Below, one piece after another: positions 1 to 7,270 of a stretch of 64,000 bases of DNA; position 1 is the stretch's first letter; every line of letters begins with the position of its first letter. This DNA comes from Pseudarthrobacter sp. NamE2 (GTDB lineage: Bacteria; Actinomycetota; Actinomycetes; Actinomycetales; Micrococcaceae). Below the pieces are notes generated by a model. The model ran no database searches. It had not been told where the DNA came from and saw nothing but the letters and a program-made list of their open reading frames with translations. The stretch lies in contig NZ_VAHN01000015.1 of assembly GCF_005796205.1 (NCBI RefSeq), forward strand, positions 24,551-88,550, written 5' to 3'. A program made the position numbers and the translations under genes.

Positions 1-152
1 CGGGGGACTGCCTTGGGGTGAAGTCCGTCAGCAGCAAGCCTCTTCCAGTGAAGGAATCCCTCCGGGAAATCTCTGTGCCGAAGCTTGCTTACGGCGGACC
101 GGGTCTTTGAACTCTCTGACCCGAATCCGACAGCTAACTTCGCAGGCTTCCA
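1..152 (+). promoter_or_regulatory. c-di-AMP (ydaO/yuaA) riboswitch, 5' end cut by window edge
   Basis: The 5' part shows GGGGGAC followed by TTGGGGTGAAGTCC (about 2-26). The 3' part (121-147) is CCGAATCCGACAGCT followed by AACTTCGCAGGC. Both are the conserved blocks of the ydaO-type cyclic di-AMP riboswitch. The aptamer ends just before the Shine-Dalgarno of the M23 peptidase gene. In actinobacteria this riboswitch class is commonly found in front of cell-wall hydrolase genes. The promoter and start of the leader lie outside the window. Confidence 0.88.
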
Positions 153-166
153 GAGAGGAATCCTTC

Positions 167-994
167 TTGTCCATGCAGACCTCCCGGGGGCGCCGCCGCG
201 CGGCCGGCCCCGCTTCTGCCCCCCGTGCGGCCGAAGTCATCCACTCGGAGCGCCCCCGCGATCTCCACCGTGATGCGCGCCGCCGCCGGGGTCCGTTTCG
301 GCAAATTACCGAGTTTGCCTCCGCCAGCGGCATCGGCCAGAAGGCCGGCATCGCCCTCGCCGCCACCGGCATGGTCCTCACCGTGACCGTTCCTGCCACC
401 AGCCCGGTCATGGCCACCGAGGATTCCGGCATTGCGCCGGTTGCTGCCACCTCCGTTACGCCGCAGCCGCCGATTTCCGCCGAAGCAGGGGCCCAGATCG
501 ACTTCAGCCGCTCCGCTGTGGTGACCCAGGCTGACCCGGACGGCAAACTCAAACAGCTCCTTAGCGCGCAGTCCGCGGGCGCTGTGTCCCGGGCCGCATC
601 CGTGGGAAGTCTTGGTGCGCCGCTGGCCTCCCTGGTTACGGCGTCACCCTTTGGCTACCGGGTCAGCCCCATCACCGGCGGCTCCGGCGACTTCCACCGT
701 GGGCAGGACTATGTGGCACAGTGCGGCACCTCCGTCCTTGCTGCCGCCACCGGCACCGTGACCTTCGTGGGGTGGCATCAGTACGGCGGCGGAAACCGCG
801 TGGTGATCGATCATGGCAACGGCCTGGAGACCACCTACAACCACCTGTCGTCCTTCAACGTGACGGAAGGCCAGACGGTCTCCCGAGGCGACGTTGTGGC
901 CCTCAGCGGAACCACCGGAGCCTCCACCGGCTGCCACCTGCACTTCGAGGTCCAGGTCAATGGCGAAGTTGTCGATCCCACTGGCTGGCTGTAG
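167..994 (+). CDS. Secreted M23 (LytM-type) peptidase
   Basis: Likely a zinc metallopeptidase that cuts peptidoglycan cross-bridges outside the cell. The C-terminal ~130 residues carry the M23 fold: HRGQD matches the HxxxD zinc motif and CHLHFEV supplies the HxH motif. The N-terminus is long and basic (RGRRR, RRRRG), followed by a hydrophobic stretch (AGIALAATGMVLTVTV) and an Ala/Pro-rich linker, which suggests export. I chose TTG at 167 because GAGAGGA lies 7 nt upstream and the arrangement matches the paralogous leader at 1291-1309; ATG at 173 is the alternative. It sits under a c-di-AMP riboswitch and begins a run of three cell-wall hydrolases. It is about 275 residues long. Family call firm, exact substrate unknown. 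Confidence 0.9.
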   Translation: MSMQTSRGRRRAAGPASAPRAAEVIHSERPRDLHRDARRRRGPFRQITEFASASGIGQKAGIALAATGMVLTVTVPATSPVMATEDSGIAPVAATSVTPQPPISAEAGAQIDFSRSAVVTQADPDGKLKQLLSAQSAGAVSRAASVGSLGAPLASLVTASPFGYRVSPITGGSGDFHRGQDYVAQCGTSVLAAATGTVTFVGWHQYGGGNRVVIDHGNGLETTYNHLSSFNVTEGQTVSRGDVVALSGTTGASTGCHLHFEVQVNGEVVDPTGWL

Positions 995-1022
995 TCAAAT
1001 GATCGCCAACTCTCGCATCGTT

Positions 1023-1048
1023 GTGACCGCTCGTGACCTGAATGTGAC
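1023..1048 (+). promoter_or_regulatory. Three helically phased GTGAC repeats (MtrA-box-like)
   Basis: GTGAC occurs at 1023-1027, 1033-1037 and 1044-1048, that is, every 10-11 bp on one face of the helix. Direct GTGAC/GTAAC repeats of this spacing are the known recognition pattern of the actinobacterial response regulator MtrA, which controls cell-wall peptidases. The last repeat overlaps a possible -35 (TGTGAC, 1043-1048) that lies 18 bp before TACCGT (1067-1072). Binding by MtrA is an inference. Confidence 0.5.
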
Positions 1049-1079
1049 ATTCGAGAGAAACTGCTGTACCGTCTAACTC

Positions 1080-1126
1080 GCGTCAACTTTTCAGAAGTTG
1101 ACGCTCTTGTGCGGATTGCCTAACTC
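1080..1126 (+). promoter_or_regulatory. Inverted repeat and sigma-70-like promoter upstream of riboswitch
   Basis: GCGTCAACTT (1080-1089) and AAGTTGACGC (1095-1104) form perfect 10-bp arms around a 5-nt loop. The right arm contains TTGACG (1098-1103), which is 17 bp from TAACTC (1121-1126), a plausible -35/-10 pair. The palindrome could be an operator over the -35, or a hairpin closing the upstream M23 transcript. It has no U-run, so an intrinsic terminator is less likely. Confidence 0.45.
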
Positions 1127-1133
1127 TGCCACC

Positions 1134-1290
1134 GCTCAAGGTCCGTTCGCATTTCATCGTCTGGCAGGGGCGGGGGAACCAATTTTTGGTCTTCGTCATG
1201 AAGGCCTTGGGGTTAAGTCGCAAAGCTTCCTTGGAAGCGGCGCGGCCGGGTGACTCCCATCCGAATCCGACAGCTCACCTCGCAGGCATT
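1134..1290 (+). promoter_or_regulatory. c-di-AMP (ydaO/yuaA) riboswitch
   Basis: It holds GGGGGAACC (about 1172), TTGGGGTTAAGTC (1207-1219) and the 3' block CCGAATCCGACAGCT followed by CACCTCGCAGGC (1261-1287). These are the hallmark segments of the cyclic di-AMP riboswitch. The end of the aptamer is only a few nt from the Shine-Dalgarno GAGAGG (1293-1298) of the NlpC/P60 gene. Control could act by transcription termination or by ribosome access; no clear terminator helix is visible between aptamer and start. Confidence 0.88.
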
Positions 1291-1306
1291 GGGAGAGGCT
1301 ACCTTC

Positions 1307-2056
1307 GTGTCTTCACGCCATAGTTCTGCGCGCCACCGTGCGCAACCGGTTCGTACCAACCCTCTGGACGCAGTGTCCAAGGCTGTTAGTGCCAACGCCG
1401 GGACAGTAGGTCGCCAGGCTGCCGTCGTCGCAGCCGCTTCGGGACTTGTCCTGGGTATGGGGCTGCCGGCCAACGCTGCAGACACCACCGCTGGTGTCTC
1501 CGCTTCCACCGAATCCGGTCCCGCCACCGCCCTCGCCGTTACCGCGGCCCCCACCGCCACCGTTTCCTTCGAACGTCCCGTGGTCACCACGGTTGCCGCT
1601 CCCGTCGTTGCGCCGGTGACGGTCCAGTCCACGAACGACGAGGACGAGGACGAGGACACGGACACCGCTTCCAGCACCTCCGCAGCTGCTGAGAAGGTTG
1701 TGGCTACCGCAGCGTCCGCAGCCACCTCCGGCCTTGCAGCCATCGCCTACACCGGCATTGGCAGCCCGTACGTCTGGGGCGGCACCAGCCCCACCACCGG
1801 CTGGGACTGCTCGGGCTTCACCCAGTGGGTCTACGCGCAGGCTGGCATCAGCATCCCGCGCGTCAATGCCTGGACCGCAATGACCCCCACCTCCACCCCC
1901 CAGCCGGGTGACCTGGTCATGCAGAACGGCGGCGCGCACGTCGGCATCTACGTGGGCAACGGCATGATGATCAGCGCGCTGAACCCTTCGCAGGGCACGC
2001 TGCTCCACTCCGTGGCCGCTACGGGCACCTCCTCCTTCTACACCCTGGCTGGCTAA
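1307..2056 (+). CDS. Secreted NlpC/P60 peptidoglycan endopeptidase
   Basis: Probable D-Glu-to-diamino-acid endopeptidase of the cell wall. The catalytic Cys lies in GWDCSGF, and the His in GAHVGIYVG follows QPGDLV, the usual NlpC/P60 order. The first ~60 residues hold a basic start, a hydrophobic core (AAVVAAASGLVLGMGL) and an A-x-A-like end (ANAADT). Next comes an acidic linker with an Asp/Glu run at 1636-1663. I chose GTG 1307 because GAGAGG lies 8 nt upstream; an upstream extension would read into the riboswitch. It is about 249 residues. The N-terminal 60 residues resemble those of the next gene, so the two are paralogues. A TTCG-loop terminator follows. Confidence 0.92.
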   Translation: MSSRHSSARHRAQPVRTNPLDAVSKAVSANAGTVGRQAAVVAAASGLVLGMGLPANAADTTAGVSASTESGPATALAVTAAPTATVSFERPVVTTVAAPVVAPVTVQSTNDEDEDEDTDTASSTSAAAEKVVATAASAATSGLAAIAYTGIGSPYVWGGTSPTTGWDCSGFTQWVYAQAGISIPRVNAWTAMTPTSTPQPGDLVMQNGGAHVGIYVGNGMMISALNPSQGTLLHSVAATGTSSFYTLAG

Positions 2057-2057
2057 T

Positions 2058-2090
2058 AGTTCTTGGGGCTTCGGCCCCAGGAACTATTTC
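2058..2090 (+). terminator. Intrinsic terminator after NlpC/P60 gene
   Basis: AGTTCTTGGGGC (2058-2069) pairs with GCCCCAGGAACT (2074-2085) across a TTCG loop, 12 bp with one G-U. The stem is followed by ATTTCTTT. Confidence 0.85.
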
Positions 2091-2096
2091 TTTGCC

Positions 2097-2217
2097 GTCA
2101 CTTTTCGCTGAATCACAATCCCCGTTCGGGACGCGCCGACGTACCCCCAAGATGCCGGCGCGTCCAAAATCTCTCGGGCTGCCCACAGGCCCCCGAGGAC
2201 ATCGAAAGAGAGAACTG
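2097..2217 (+). promoter_or_regulatory. Structured leader without ydaO motif
   Basis: The stretch before the third hydrolase lacks the c-di-AMP blocks but is structured. GGACGCGCCG (2129-2138) and CGGCGCGTCC (2156-2165) form a perfect 10-bp stem. A second weaker helix pairs TCGGG with CCCGA just before the Shine-Dalgarno GAGAG. Its function is unknown. Confidence 0.4.
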
Positions 2218-2997
2218 ATGACTACTCGTGCTACCGCACGGCACCGCGCCGACGTCACCAAAACCAACTCCATCGCCATCATCGCCAAGGCTGTTGGCGA
2301 TAACGCAGGCGGCGTAGGGCGCCAGGCCGCGGTCATCGCCGCCGCCTCCGGCCTGGTCCTAACGAGCGGCATCGCAGCCAACGCTGCCGACGCCAACATC
2401 CAGCGCGAATCCGCCCCCGCTTCTGCCCTGGAAGTTGAATCCGCGATCGAAACCCCCATTTCCGCGGCCTCCACGATCGCCATCACGTACGAAAAGCCTG
2501 CTGTTACCACCACGCCCGCTCCCGTCGTCGAGCCCGAGCCCGAGGTTGTCGAGGAGGAGGCACCGGCACCCGCACCGGCACCGGCCCGGGCAACGCAGGC
2601 TGCTGCAGCGCCGAAGGTTACGGCCACGGTCTCGGCTGCTTCCGCTCCGGCTGCGCCCGCCTCCGCCAGCGGCAAGGGCGCAGCGATCCTGTCCGCAGCC
2701 TATGCCCAGCTTGGCGTGATGCAGGACTGCACCATGCTGGTCACCAACTCCCTCGCCGCCGTGGGCATCAACTTCCACGACTGGCCGGCAGGATACCTGT
2801 CCCTGGGCCGCACCGTGAGCGCCGCGGAGGCCCAGCCGGGCGACCTGATTTACTATGCCGACGGCGGCGCCGGTATGGCCCACATTGCTGTCTACGCCGG
2901 CAACGGCCAAGCCGTGCACGGCGGCTACAACGGCAACCAGACCGTTGTCTTTAGCGCCAACGTTGGTTCGGGCCCGGTCTTCATCCGCGTCAGCTAA
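2218..2997 (+). CDS. Secreted NlpC/P60 family protein
   Basis: A second exported NlpC/P60-fold hydrolase of about 259 residues. The signal region (AAVIAAASGLVLTSGI followed by ANAAD) is nearly a copy of that in the preceding gene. A Pro/Glu/Ala-rich linker with PAPAPAPAR follows, then the domain: catalytic Cys in MQDCTMLV, QPGDLIYY, and the His in AHIAVYAG. The Cys motif lacks the usual DCSG, so it is a divergent member. ATG 2218 is preceded by GAAAGAGAG. It lies 161 bp downstream of its paralogue but behind a terminator, so it probably has its own promoter and leader. Confidence 0.88.
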   Translation: MTTRATARHRADVTKTNSIAIIAKAVGDNAGGVGRQAAVIAAASGLVLTSGIAANAADANIQRESAPASALEVESAIETPISAASTIAITYEKPAVTTTPAPVVEPEPEVVEEEAPAPAPAPARATQAAAAPKVTATVSAASAPAAPASASGKGAAILSAAYAQLGVMQDCTMLVTNSLAAVGINFHDWPAGYLSLGRTVSAAEAQPGDLIYYADGGAGMAHIAVYAGNGQAVHGGYNGNQTVVFSANVGSGPVFIRVS

Positions 2998-3039
2998 CGC
3001 CTTTGTTTTCCGGCCGGACGCCCCACCGGCCATTGAAGC

Positions 3040-3080
3040 AAGAGGAACCCTGCCAATCCGGCAGGGTTCCTCTTGCTATT
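3040..3080 (+). terminator. Intrinsic terminator
   Basis: AAGAGGAACCCTGCC (3040-3054) pairs perfectly with 3060-3074 around AATCC, a 15-bp stem followed by GCTATTT. It closes the NlpC/P60 gene ending at 2997. Confidence 0.88.
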
Positions 3081-3297
3081 TAAGGCTCATATGGGGAGCT
3101 CTCCAGGCGGCGCGGGAAGGCCTTCCGGCTGCCTCCATCGGGTTGCAGGTTTGGGGACGCGGCGGAGGCTGTGATAGTGCGATTAGCTGATAGTGCACTT
3201 CTTTGTTTACTCTTGTGGTGTCGATCCATAGCCCGAACATGCCGAGGGCAGCCGGCCCTCGTGCCCCTGACGGGTGCGGCCGTGAAGAGGTACGTGC
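3081..3297 (+). other. Gene-free upstream region of the HNH gene
   Basis: I see no gene here. It holds a 9-bp direct repeat, TGATAGTGC at 3172-3180 and again at 3188-3196 (16-nt period). There is a small hairpin, CGAGGGC with GCCCTCG, near 3242-3260. The Shine-Dalgarno AGAGG lies just before ATG 3298. The repeat could be an operator. Confidence 0.35.
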
Positions 3298-3798
3298 ATG
3301 CGCACTCTCGTTCTGAATGCTGGATATGAACCGCTGGCGGTTGTGACCTTCCGCCGGGCGCTGGTGCTTGTGCTCACGGGCAAGGCAAGCGTTGTGGCCG
3401 AAGGGGATGACCCCGTGGTTGGTCCCCAGGAGATACTGGGGCGCCCCTCGGTCATTCTCCTTAACCGCTACATCCGCCCCAGATACAACCAGGCCACGGC
3501 TGTGAGCCGCCGCGGGGTGCTGCGCCGCGACGGGCACAAATGCGCGTACTGCGGCAAGGCTGCCCACACGATCGACCATGTCCATCCGAAGTCCCGCGGC
3601 GGAGCTGACTCATGGGAGAACCTGGTGGCCGCCTGCCTCCGGTGCAACAACGCCAAAGGTGACCACACCCCCGCGGAGATGGGCTGGAAACTTCGCTTCG
3701 ACCCCGAACCGCCGCGCGGCAGCATGTGGCAGATTAAGGAACTGGAAAAGCCCACACCCGCATGGGATCCGTTCCTGCTGCCCGAGCGTGCTGCCTAA
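3298..3798 (+). CDS. HNH endonuclease family protein
   Basis: A 166-residue HNH nuclease-fold protein. Two zinc-knuckle pairs (CAYCGK and CLRCNN) flank the core HTIDHVHPKSRGG, with WENLVAAC and AKGDHTP following, the classic HNH order. The N-terminal ~70 residues (VLNAGYEPLAVV) are typical of this actinobacterial subgroup, which is widespread, chromosomal and of unproven role. It stands alone, with no terminase or restriction partner, so a phage or R-M link is unlikely. The ATG has AGAGG upstream. Confidence 0.88.
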   Translation: MRTLVLNAGYEPLAVVTFRRALVLVLTGKASVVAEGDDPVVGPQEILGRPSVILLNRYIRPRYNQATAVSRRGVLRRDGHKCAYCGKAAHTIDHVHPKSRGGADSWENLVAACLRCNNAKGDHTPAEMGWKLRFDPEPPRGSMWQIKELEKPTPAWDPFLLPERAA

Positions 3799-3845
3799 CG
3801 ATCGTCCCTACGTCCGCGGATAACCCCGCCGCTTCCGGGAATCGC

Positions 3846-3857
3846 TAGGCTGGAACG
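3846..3857 (+). promoter_or_regulatory. Leaderless promoter -10 for mobA
   Basis: TAGGCT (3846-3851) ends 6 nt before GTG 3858, so transcription should begin at or next to the start codon. The same TAGGCT-N6-start layout recurs at 28013. Confidence 0.6.
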
Positions 3858-4517
3858 GTGGACCACGACGCTCCGGAATATAACGCACTGATCCTTGCAG
3901 GTGGCCGGTCATCCCGGCTGGGTGGAGCGCCAAAGCAGCGCCTGGTCTTCCAGGGTTCCACCCTCCTGCAGCGTGCCCTTGATGCCGCCTCGGGCGCCCG
4001 CCGCATCGTGGTGGTGGGGCCTGACATAGAGCTCCTGCCGGAGGGTGTGCTTTCCTGCCGGGAACAGCCAGAGTTTTCCGGTCCCGCCGCCGGTATCGCT
4101 GCCGGTCTTGACGCCCTGGCCGGCGACGGGCACCAACCGGCGTATACGCTTGTCCTGGCGTGTGACATGCCGCTCGTAGCCGAGGCCGTTGAAGTACTGA
4201 AAGCCGCGCTTGCAGGACACGCCGGGATGCCGGATGCGGTGATGGCGTGCAGCGCTGATGAAGCGTCGGAAGGCCGGCTCCAACCGCTCGCTGCGTTTTA
4301 TCGCACAGCCGGGCTACAAAAAGCGGTTGATGAGCTTGCAGCCAGGGGAGCCCTGGTCAACGGCTCAGTCCGCTCCCTCCTTGCTAGTCTTGACGTGCAG
4401 CTTGTCAGCGTCCCTGCTGCATCCACCGCAGACGTGGACAGTTGGGACGATGCCGCCGCACTGGGCATTGCCGCCGGGCGCCAGGACGGGTTCCAGGGCC
4501 GGCGTAACCAAAGTTAA
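3858..4517 (+). CDS. mobA: Molybdenum cofactor guanylyltransferase (MobA-like)
   Basis: Predicted to attach GMP (or CMP) to molybdopterin, giving the dinucleotide cofactor. The N-terminus has the nucleotidyltransferase signature LILAGGRSSRLGG with a following PK, then a PAAGIAAGLDAL segment and LACDMPLV, a MobA-type metal/substrate motif. About 219 residues, normal for the family. It starts with GTG in a leaderless context and is followed 16 nt later by the DUF6457 gene and then moeA. A related nucleotidyltransferase such as MocA is possible, but the neighbours support MobA. Confidence 0.85.
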   Translation: MDHDAPEYNALILAGGRSSRLGGAPKQRLVFQGSTLLQRALDAASGARRIVVVGPDIELLPEGVLSCREQPEFSGPAAGIAAGLDALAGDGHQPAYTLVLACDMPLVAEAVEVLKAALAGHAGMPDAVMACSADEASEGRLQPLAAFYRTAGLQKAVDELAARGALVNGSVRSLLASLDVQLVSVPAASTADVDSWDDAAALGIAAGRQDGFQGRRNQS

Positions 4518-4533
4518 ACGTGGGAGGCAGTTC

Positions 4534-4827
4534 ATGAAAAGCCAGGATGAAACGCTGGACGAATGGTGCAGGTCCCTGCTCCAGGCTTATGAACTCGAAG
4601 ACGTCCAAGTGGACATCAACGCCATCCTGGCCCTGGCCGGTGTAGCCGCACACTCCGTTGTCCGCCCGGCAGCGCCGCTGACCACGTTCATCGCGGGCCT
4701 GGCCGCAGGACTGGCTTCCGGCCCAGGCAAAGCACCCGATGCCGCGTCCGTGGAGTCATTCCTCTCCATCGCCCGCTCGCTGGCAGCCGACTACGACTCT
4801 GAAGCCGCCGGGACTCCCGGCGAATGA
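4534..4827 (+). CDS. DUF6457 domain protein
   Basis: A 97-residue, mostly helical acidic protein of unknown biochemical role. It begins LDEWCRSLLQAYELED and has a central segment rich in Ala and Pro (AALAGVAAHSVV type). DUF6457 proteins are regularly found between mobA and moeA in actinobacteria, as here, which points to a part in molybdenum-cofactor handling. ATG 4534 has GGGAGG 6 nt upstream. It overlaps moeA by the tetranucleotide ATGA, so translation is probably coupled. Confidence 0.8.
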   Translation: MKSQDETLDEWCRSLLQAYELEDVQVDINAILALAGVAAHSVVRPAAPLTTFIAGLAAGLASGPGKAPDAASVESFLSIARSLAADYDSEAAGTPGE

Positions 4828-6203
4828 CCGAAGAAGTCCCGCCGGCAACCCGCCAACCCGAAGAGCAGGAAAAACACCACCACCTTGCCCACACCTGGCA
4901 GGAAGCCCGGGAGGCAGCCTTCGATGCGGCCACGCCGATCCCCGCCGGGCCGGTTGCACTCGAACTCGCGCTGGGGCGGCGCCTCGATGAGGATATTGTG
5001 GCGCTGCAGGACATGCCGCACTACGCCTCGTCAGCCATGGACGGATGGGCAGTTAACGGAACAGGGCCATGGATCCCGGTGGAGCCCGGGACGAGGCTGG
5101 CCCCGCACCAGGCCAGCCCCATCGTTACCGGCGGCCTGATCCCGCCCGGCGGCAAGGCCATCCTTCGCAGTGAAGCGGCGGTGCTGGGCACGGACGATGA
5201 CGGTTTGCCGGTGCTGACCACCGGCGGGACCGCACGGCCGGGGGAACCGCGGGCGGGCCAGCACATCCGGAAAGCGGGGGAGGAGGCAGCGGAAGGGGAA
5301 CTGCTGGTCAAAGCGAGCGTCGTACTGAATCCAGCACACCTGGCGTTGGCCGCCCTCGCCGGATACGACGAACTGCGGGTCCAGGGCAAGCCCCTGGTGC
5401 GGCTCCTCCTGACCGGTTCAGAGGTGGTGGCGCACGGGATTCCGGTTCCGGGTCAGGTGCGGGACACGTTTGGTCCACAATTGCCGGCAGTGGTCTCAAT
5501 GTTGGGCGGGATTCCGGGCGGACAGCAAAGGATAGGCGACTCTTATCCGGAATGGCTTGCCGCACTCGAGGACGTTGTTCCGGAGGTGCCCGGAGCTCCG
5601 GACCTGCCCGCCGACGTCGTCATCACTACAGGTGGAACAGGCCGGTCCGGCACTGACCACCTGCGCCGGGCAGTGGCGGAACTGGGAGGCCGGCTGGTCA
5701 TCGACGGAGTGGCCATGCGCCCCGGACACCCGGCCGTCCTGGCTGAACTGCCCGACGGCCGGTTTGTTGTGGGCCTCCCCGGCAACCCGCTGGCGGCCAT
5801 GATGGCTCTTTGTACTATTGGTGGGCCGCTGCTCGCAGCGCTCGGCCACGGCACCATGCCCCCGGTCCGGGAGGTGCCCTCCGGAACGGTGATCGAAGCC
5901 GATCCCGGCCGCACCCGCCTGATGCCGTTCCGCCTCCTGTACGGCATGGCGTCACCGGCGCAGCATGCCGGGCCGGGCATGATGCGCGGACTGGCCGCCG
6001 CGGACGGAGTCATGGTGGTACCGCCGCATGGGGTGCAGCTGGGCGAGCCCGTACCCGCCTTCGCCCTGCCCTGGGGCCCACCCATACCCGAACCCGCCGA
6101 TGCCGCCGCCAAGGCCAAACCGAAAACCGCCGGCCGGACTGCCAGGACGGGTGCCAGGAACGCTGCGGCCGGACCGGTGGACTGGAGTGCCCTCCTTGGC
6201 TGA
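4824..6203 (+). CDS. moeA: Molybdopterin molybdenumtransferase
   Basis: Inserts molybdate into adenylated molybdopterin in the last common step of Mo-cofactor synthesis. The 459-residue length fits MoeA. The N-terminal half shows MPHYASSAMDGWAV, the family hallmark. The MogA-like domain has VVITTGGTGRSGTDH, and further on GLPGNPLAAM, the expected order. The C-terminus adds a short basic Ala/Lys tail (AAAKAKPK). It is translationally coupled to the DUF6457 gene (4824-4827). Confidence 0.95.
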   Translation: MTEEVPPATRQPEEQEKHHHLAHTWQEAREAAFDAATPIPAGPVALELALGRRLDEDIVALQDMPHYASSAMDGWAVNGTGPWIPVEPGTRLAPHQASPIVTGGLIPPGGKAILRSEAAVLGTDDDGLPVLTTGGTARPGEPRAGQHIRKAGEEAAEGELLVKASVVLNPAHLALAALAGYDELRVQGKPLVRLLLTGSEVVAHGIPVPGQVRDTFGPQLPAVVSMLGGIPGGQQRIGDSYPEWLAALEDVVPEVPGAPDLPADVVITTGGTGRSGTDHLRRAVAELGGRLVIDGVAMRPGHPAVLAELPDGRFVVGLPGNPLAAMMALCTIGGPLLAALGHGTMPPVREVPSGTVIEADPGRTRLMPFRLLYGMASPAQHAGPGMMRGLAAADGVMVVPPHGVQLGEPVPAFALPWGPPIPEPADAAAKAKPKTAGRTARTGARNAAAGPVDWSALLG

Positions 6204-6272
6204 AGCCGGCGCACCGGTTGAGCCCGTCTCCTGAGGTTGCAATGATGGAACTATGAACAGGCGGGGTGGAAC

Positions 6273-7151
6273 ATGGGACGCGTGACGCAGCGCCGGAAGG
6301 TGCATAAATATTTGCTGGACGGCTCACCCAAGGCCCTGGAATTTCCGGTCCGGCACCGGGAGGACGTCCTGGCTGTCGAGGAGCCGCTGGAGATCAGGCT
6401 GGGCCGCATGTCCTTCTCCGTCACCATGCGCACTCCCGGCGACGACTTCGACCTGGTGGCCGGCTTCCTGGTGTCCGAGGGTGTCATTTGGAGCCCTGAC
6501 CAGCTTGTTTCCCTGCGTTTCTGCGCCGGCGAGGACGAGAACGGCGTCCAGACGTTCAACGTGGTGGAGGCCCAGTTGCGGCCGGACGTTCCCGTTCCGG
6601 ACACGGGGCGCAACGTCTATACGTCCAGTTCCTGCGGTATCTGCGGGACGGATTCCATCGAGTCCGTCCGCAAATCCTCGCACTACAGCCCGGCGCCGGA
6701 TCCGGTGACGGTGGACGCCCACGTCCTTGCGTCGTTGCCCGCCCTGCTGCGGAAATCCCAGCGCGTCTTCGAGGACACCGGGGGAGTGCACGCTGCCGGG
6801 CTCTTTAAGATTGACGACGACGGCGGCGTGCGGCTGCTCTGCCTGCGCGAGGACGTTGGCCGGCACAACGCCGTGGACAAGGTTGTGGGCTGGGCACTGC
6901 GTGAGGGCCTCCTTCCGCTGCGCGGCACGGTCCTGCAGGTTTCCGGAAGGGCATCCTTTGAGCTTGTCCAAAAGGCTGCACTGGCAGGAATTCCGGTTCT
7001 GTCCGCCGTCAGCGCGCCGTCCAGCCTGGCTGTGGAGCTTGCCGAAGCGAGCGGGCTGACGCTGGCGGGATTCAGCCGCGGCACGAGCATGAACGTCTAT
7101 GCGGGCGACGCCCGGATCATCCGGCCTGACGTCCGGCAGCCGGTCGCCTGA
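6273..7151 (+). CDS. fdhD: Formate dehydrogenase accessory sulfurtransferase
   Basis: FdhD passes sulfur from a cysteine desulfurase to the molybdenum cofactor of formate dehydrogenase. The 292-residue protein has the catalytic CGICG motif within SSSCGICGTDSIE, the EDVGRHNAVDK motif and a C-terminal GFSRG segment. It starts at ATG 6273, 69 nt after moeA. No formate dehydrogenase gene lies in this window, so the client enzyme must be elsewhere. Grouping with mobA and moeA supports a formate or other bis-MGD enzyme. Confidence 0.95.
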   Translation: MGRVTQRRKVHKYLLDGSPKALEFPVRHREDVLAVEEPLEIRLGRMSFSVTMRTPGDDFDLVAGFLVSEGVIWSPDQLVSLRFCAGEDENGVQTFNVVEAQLRPDVPVPDTGRNVYTSSSCGICGTDSIESVRKSSHYSPAPDPVTVDAHVLASLPALLRKSQRVFEDTGGVHAAGLFKIDDDGGVRLLCLREDVGRHNAVDKVVGWALREGLLPLRGTVLQVSGRASFELVQKAALAGIPVLSAVSAPSSLAVELAEASGLTLAGFSRGTSMNVYAGDARIIRPDVRQPVA

Positions 7152-7189
7152 AGCGCCCCGGAAACGGTTCCGGATGTTGCCGGAAGGGG

Positions 7190-7218
7190 TTGGATAAGAG
7201 GCTACTAGCGGGTAGATT
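7190..7218 (+). promoter_or_regulatory. Sigma-70-type promoter of alpha-mannosidase gene
   Basis: TTGGAT (7190-7195), a 17-bp spacer and TAGATT (7213-7218) make a good housekeeping promoter about 50 bp before the TTG start at 7271. Confidence 0.6.
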
Positions 7219-7270
7219 TATCCATCGACTGGACACGATGGTCCATTTCTCACTCTAAAGAAGGCACACA

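Noticed and set aside
3298..3798. HNH gene as a phage or restriction remnant
   Set aside because: No terminase, portal or methyltransferase gene nearby, and the N-terminal domain is that of a common chromosomal family.
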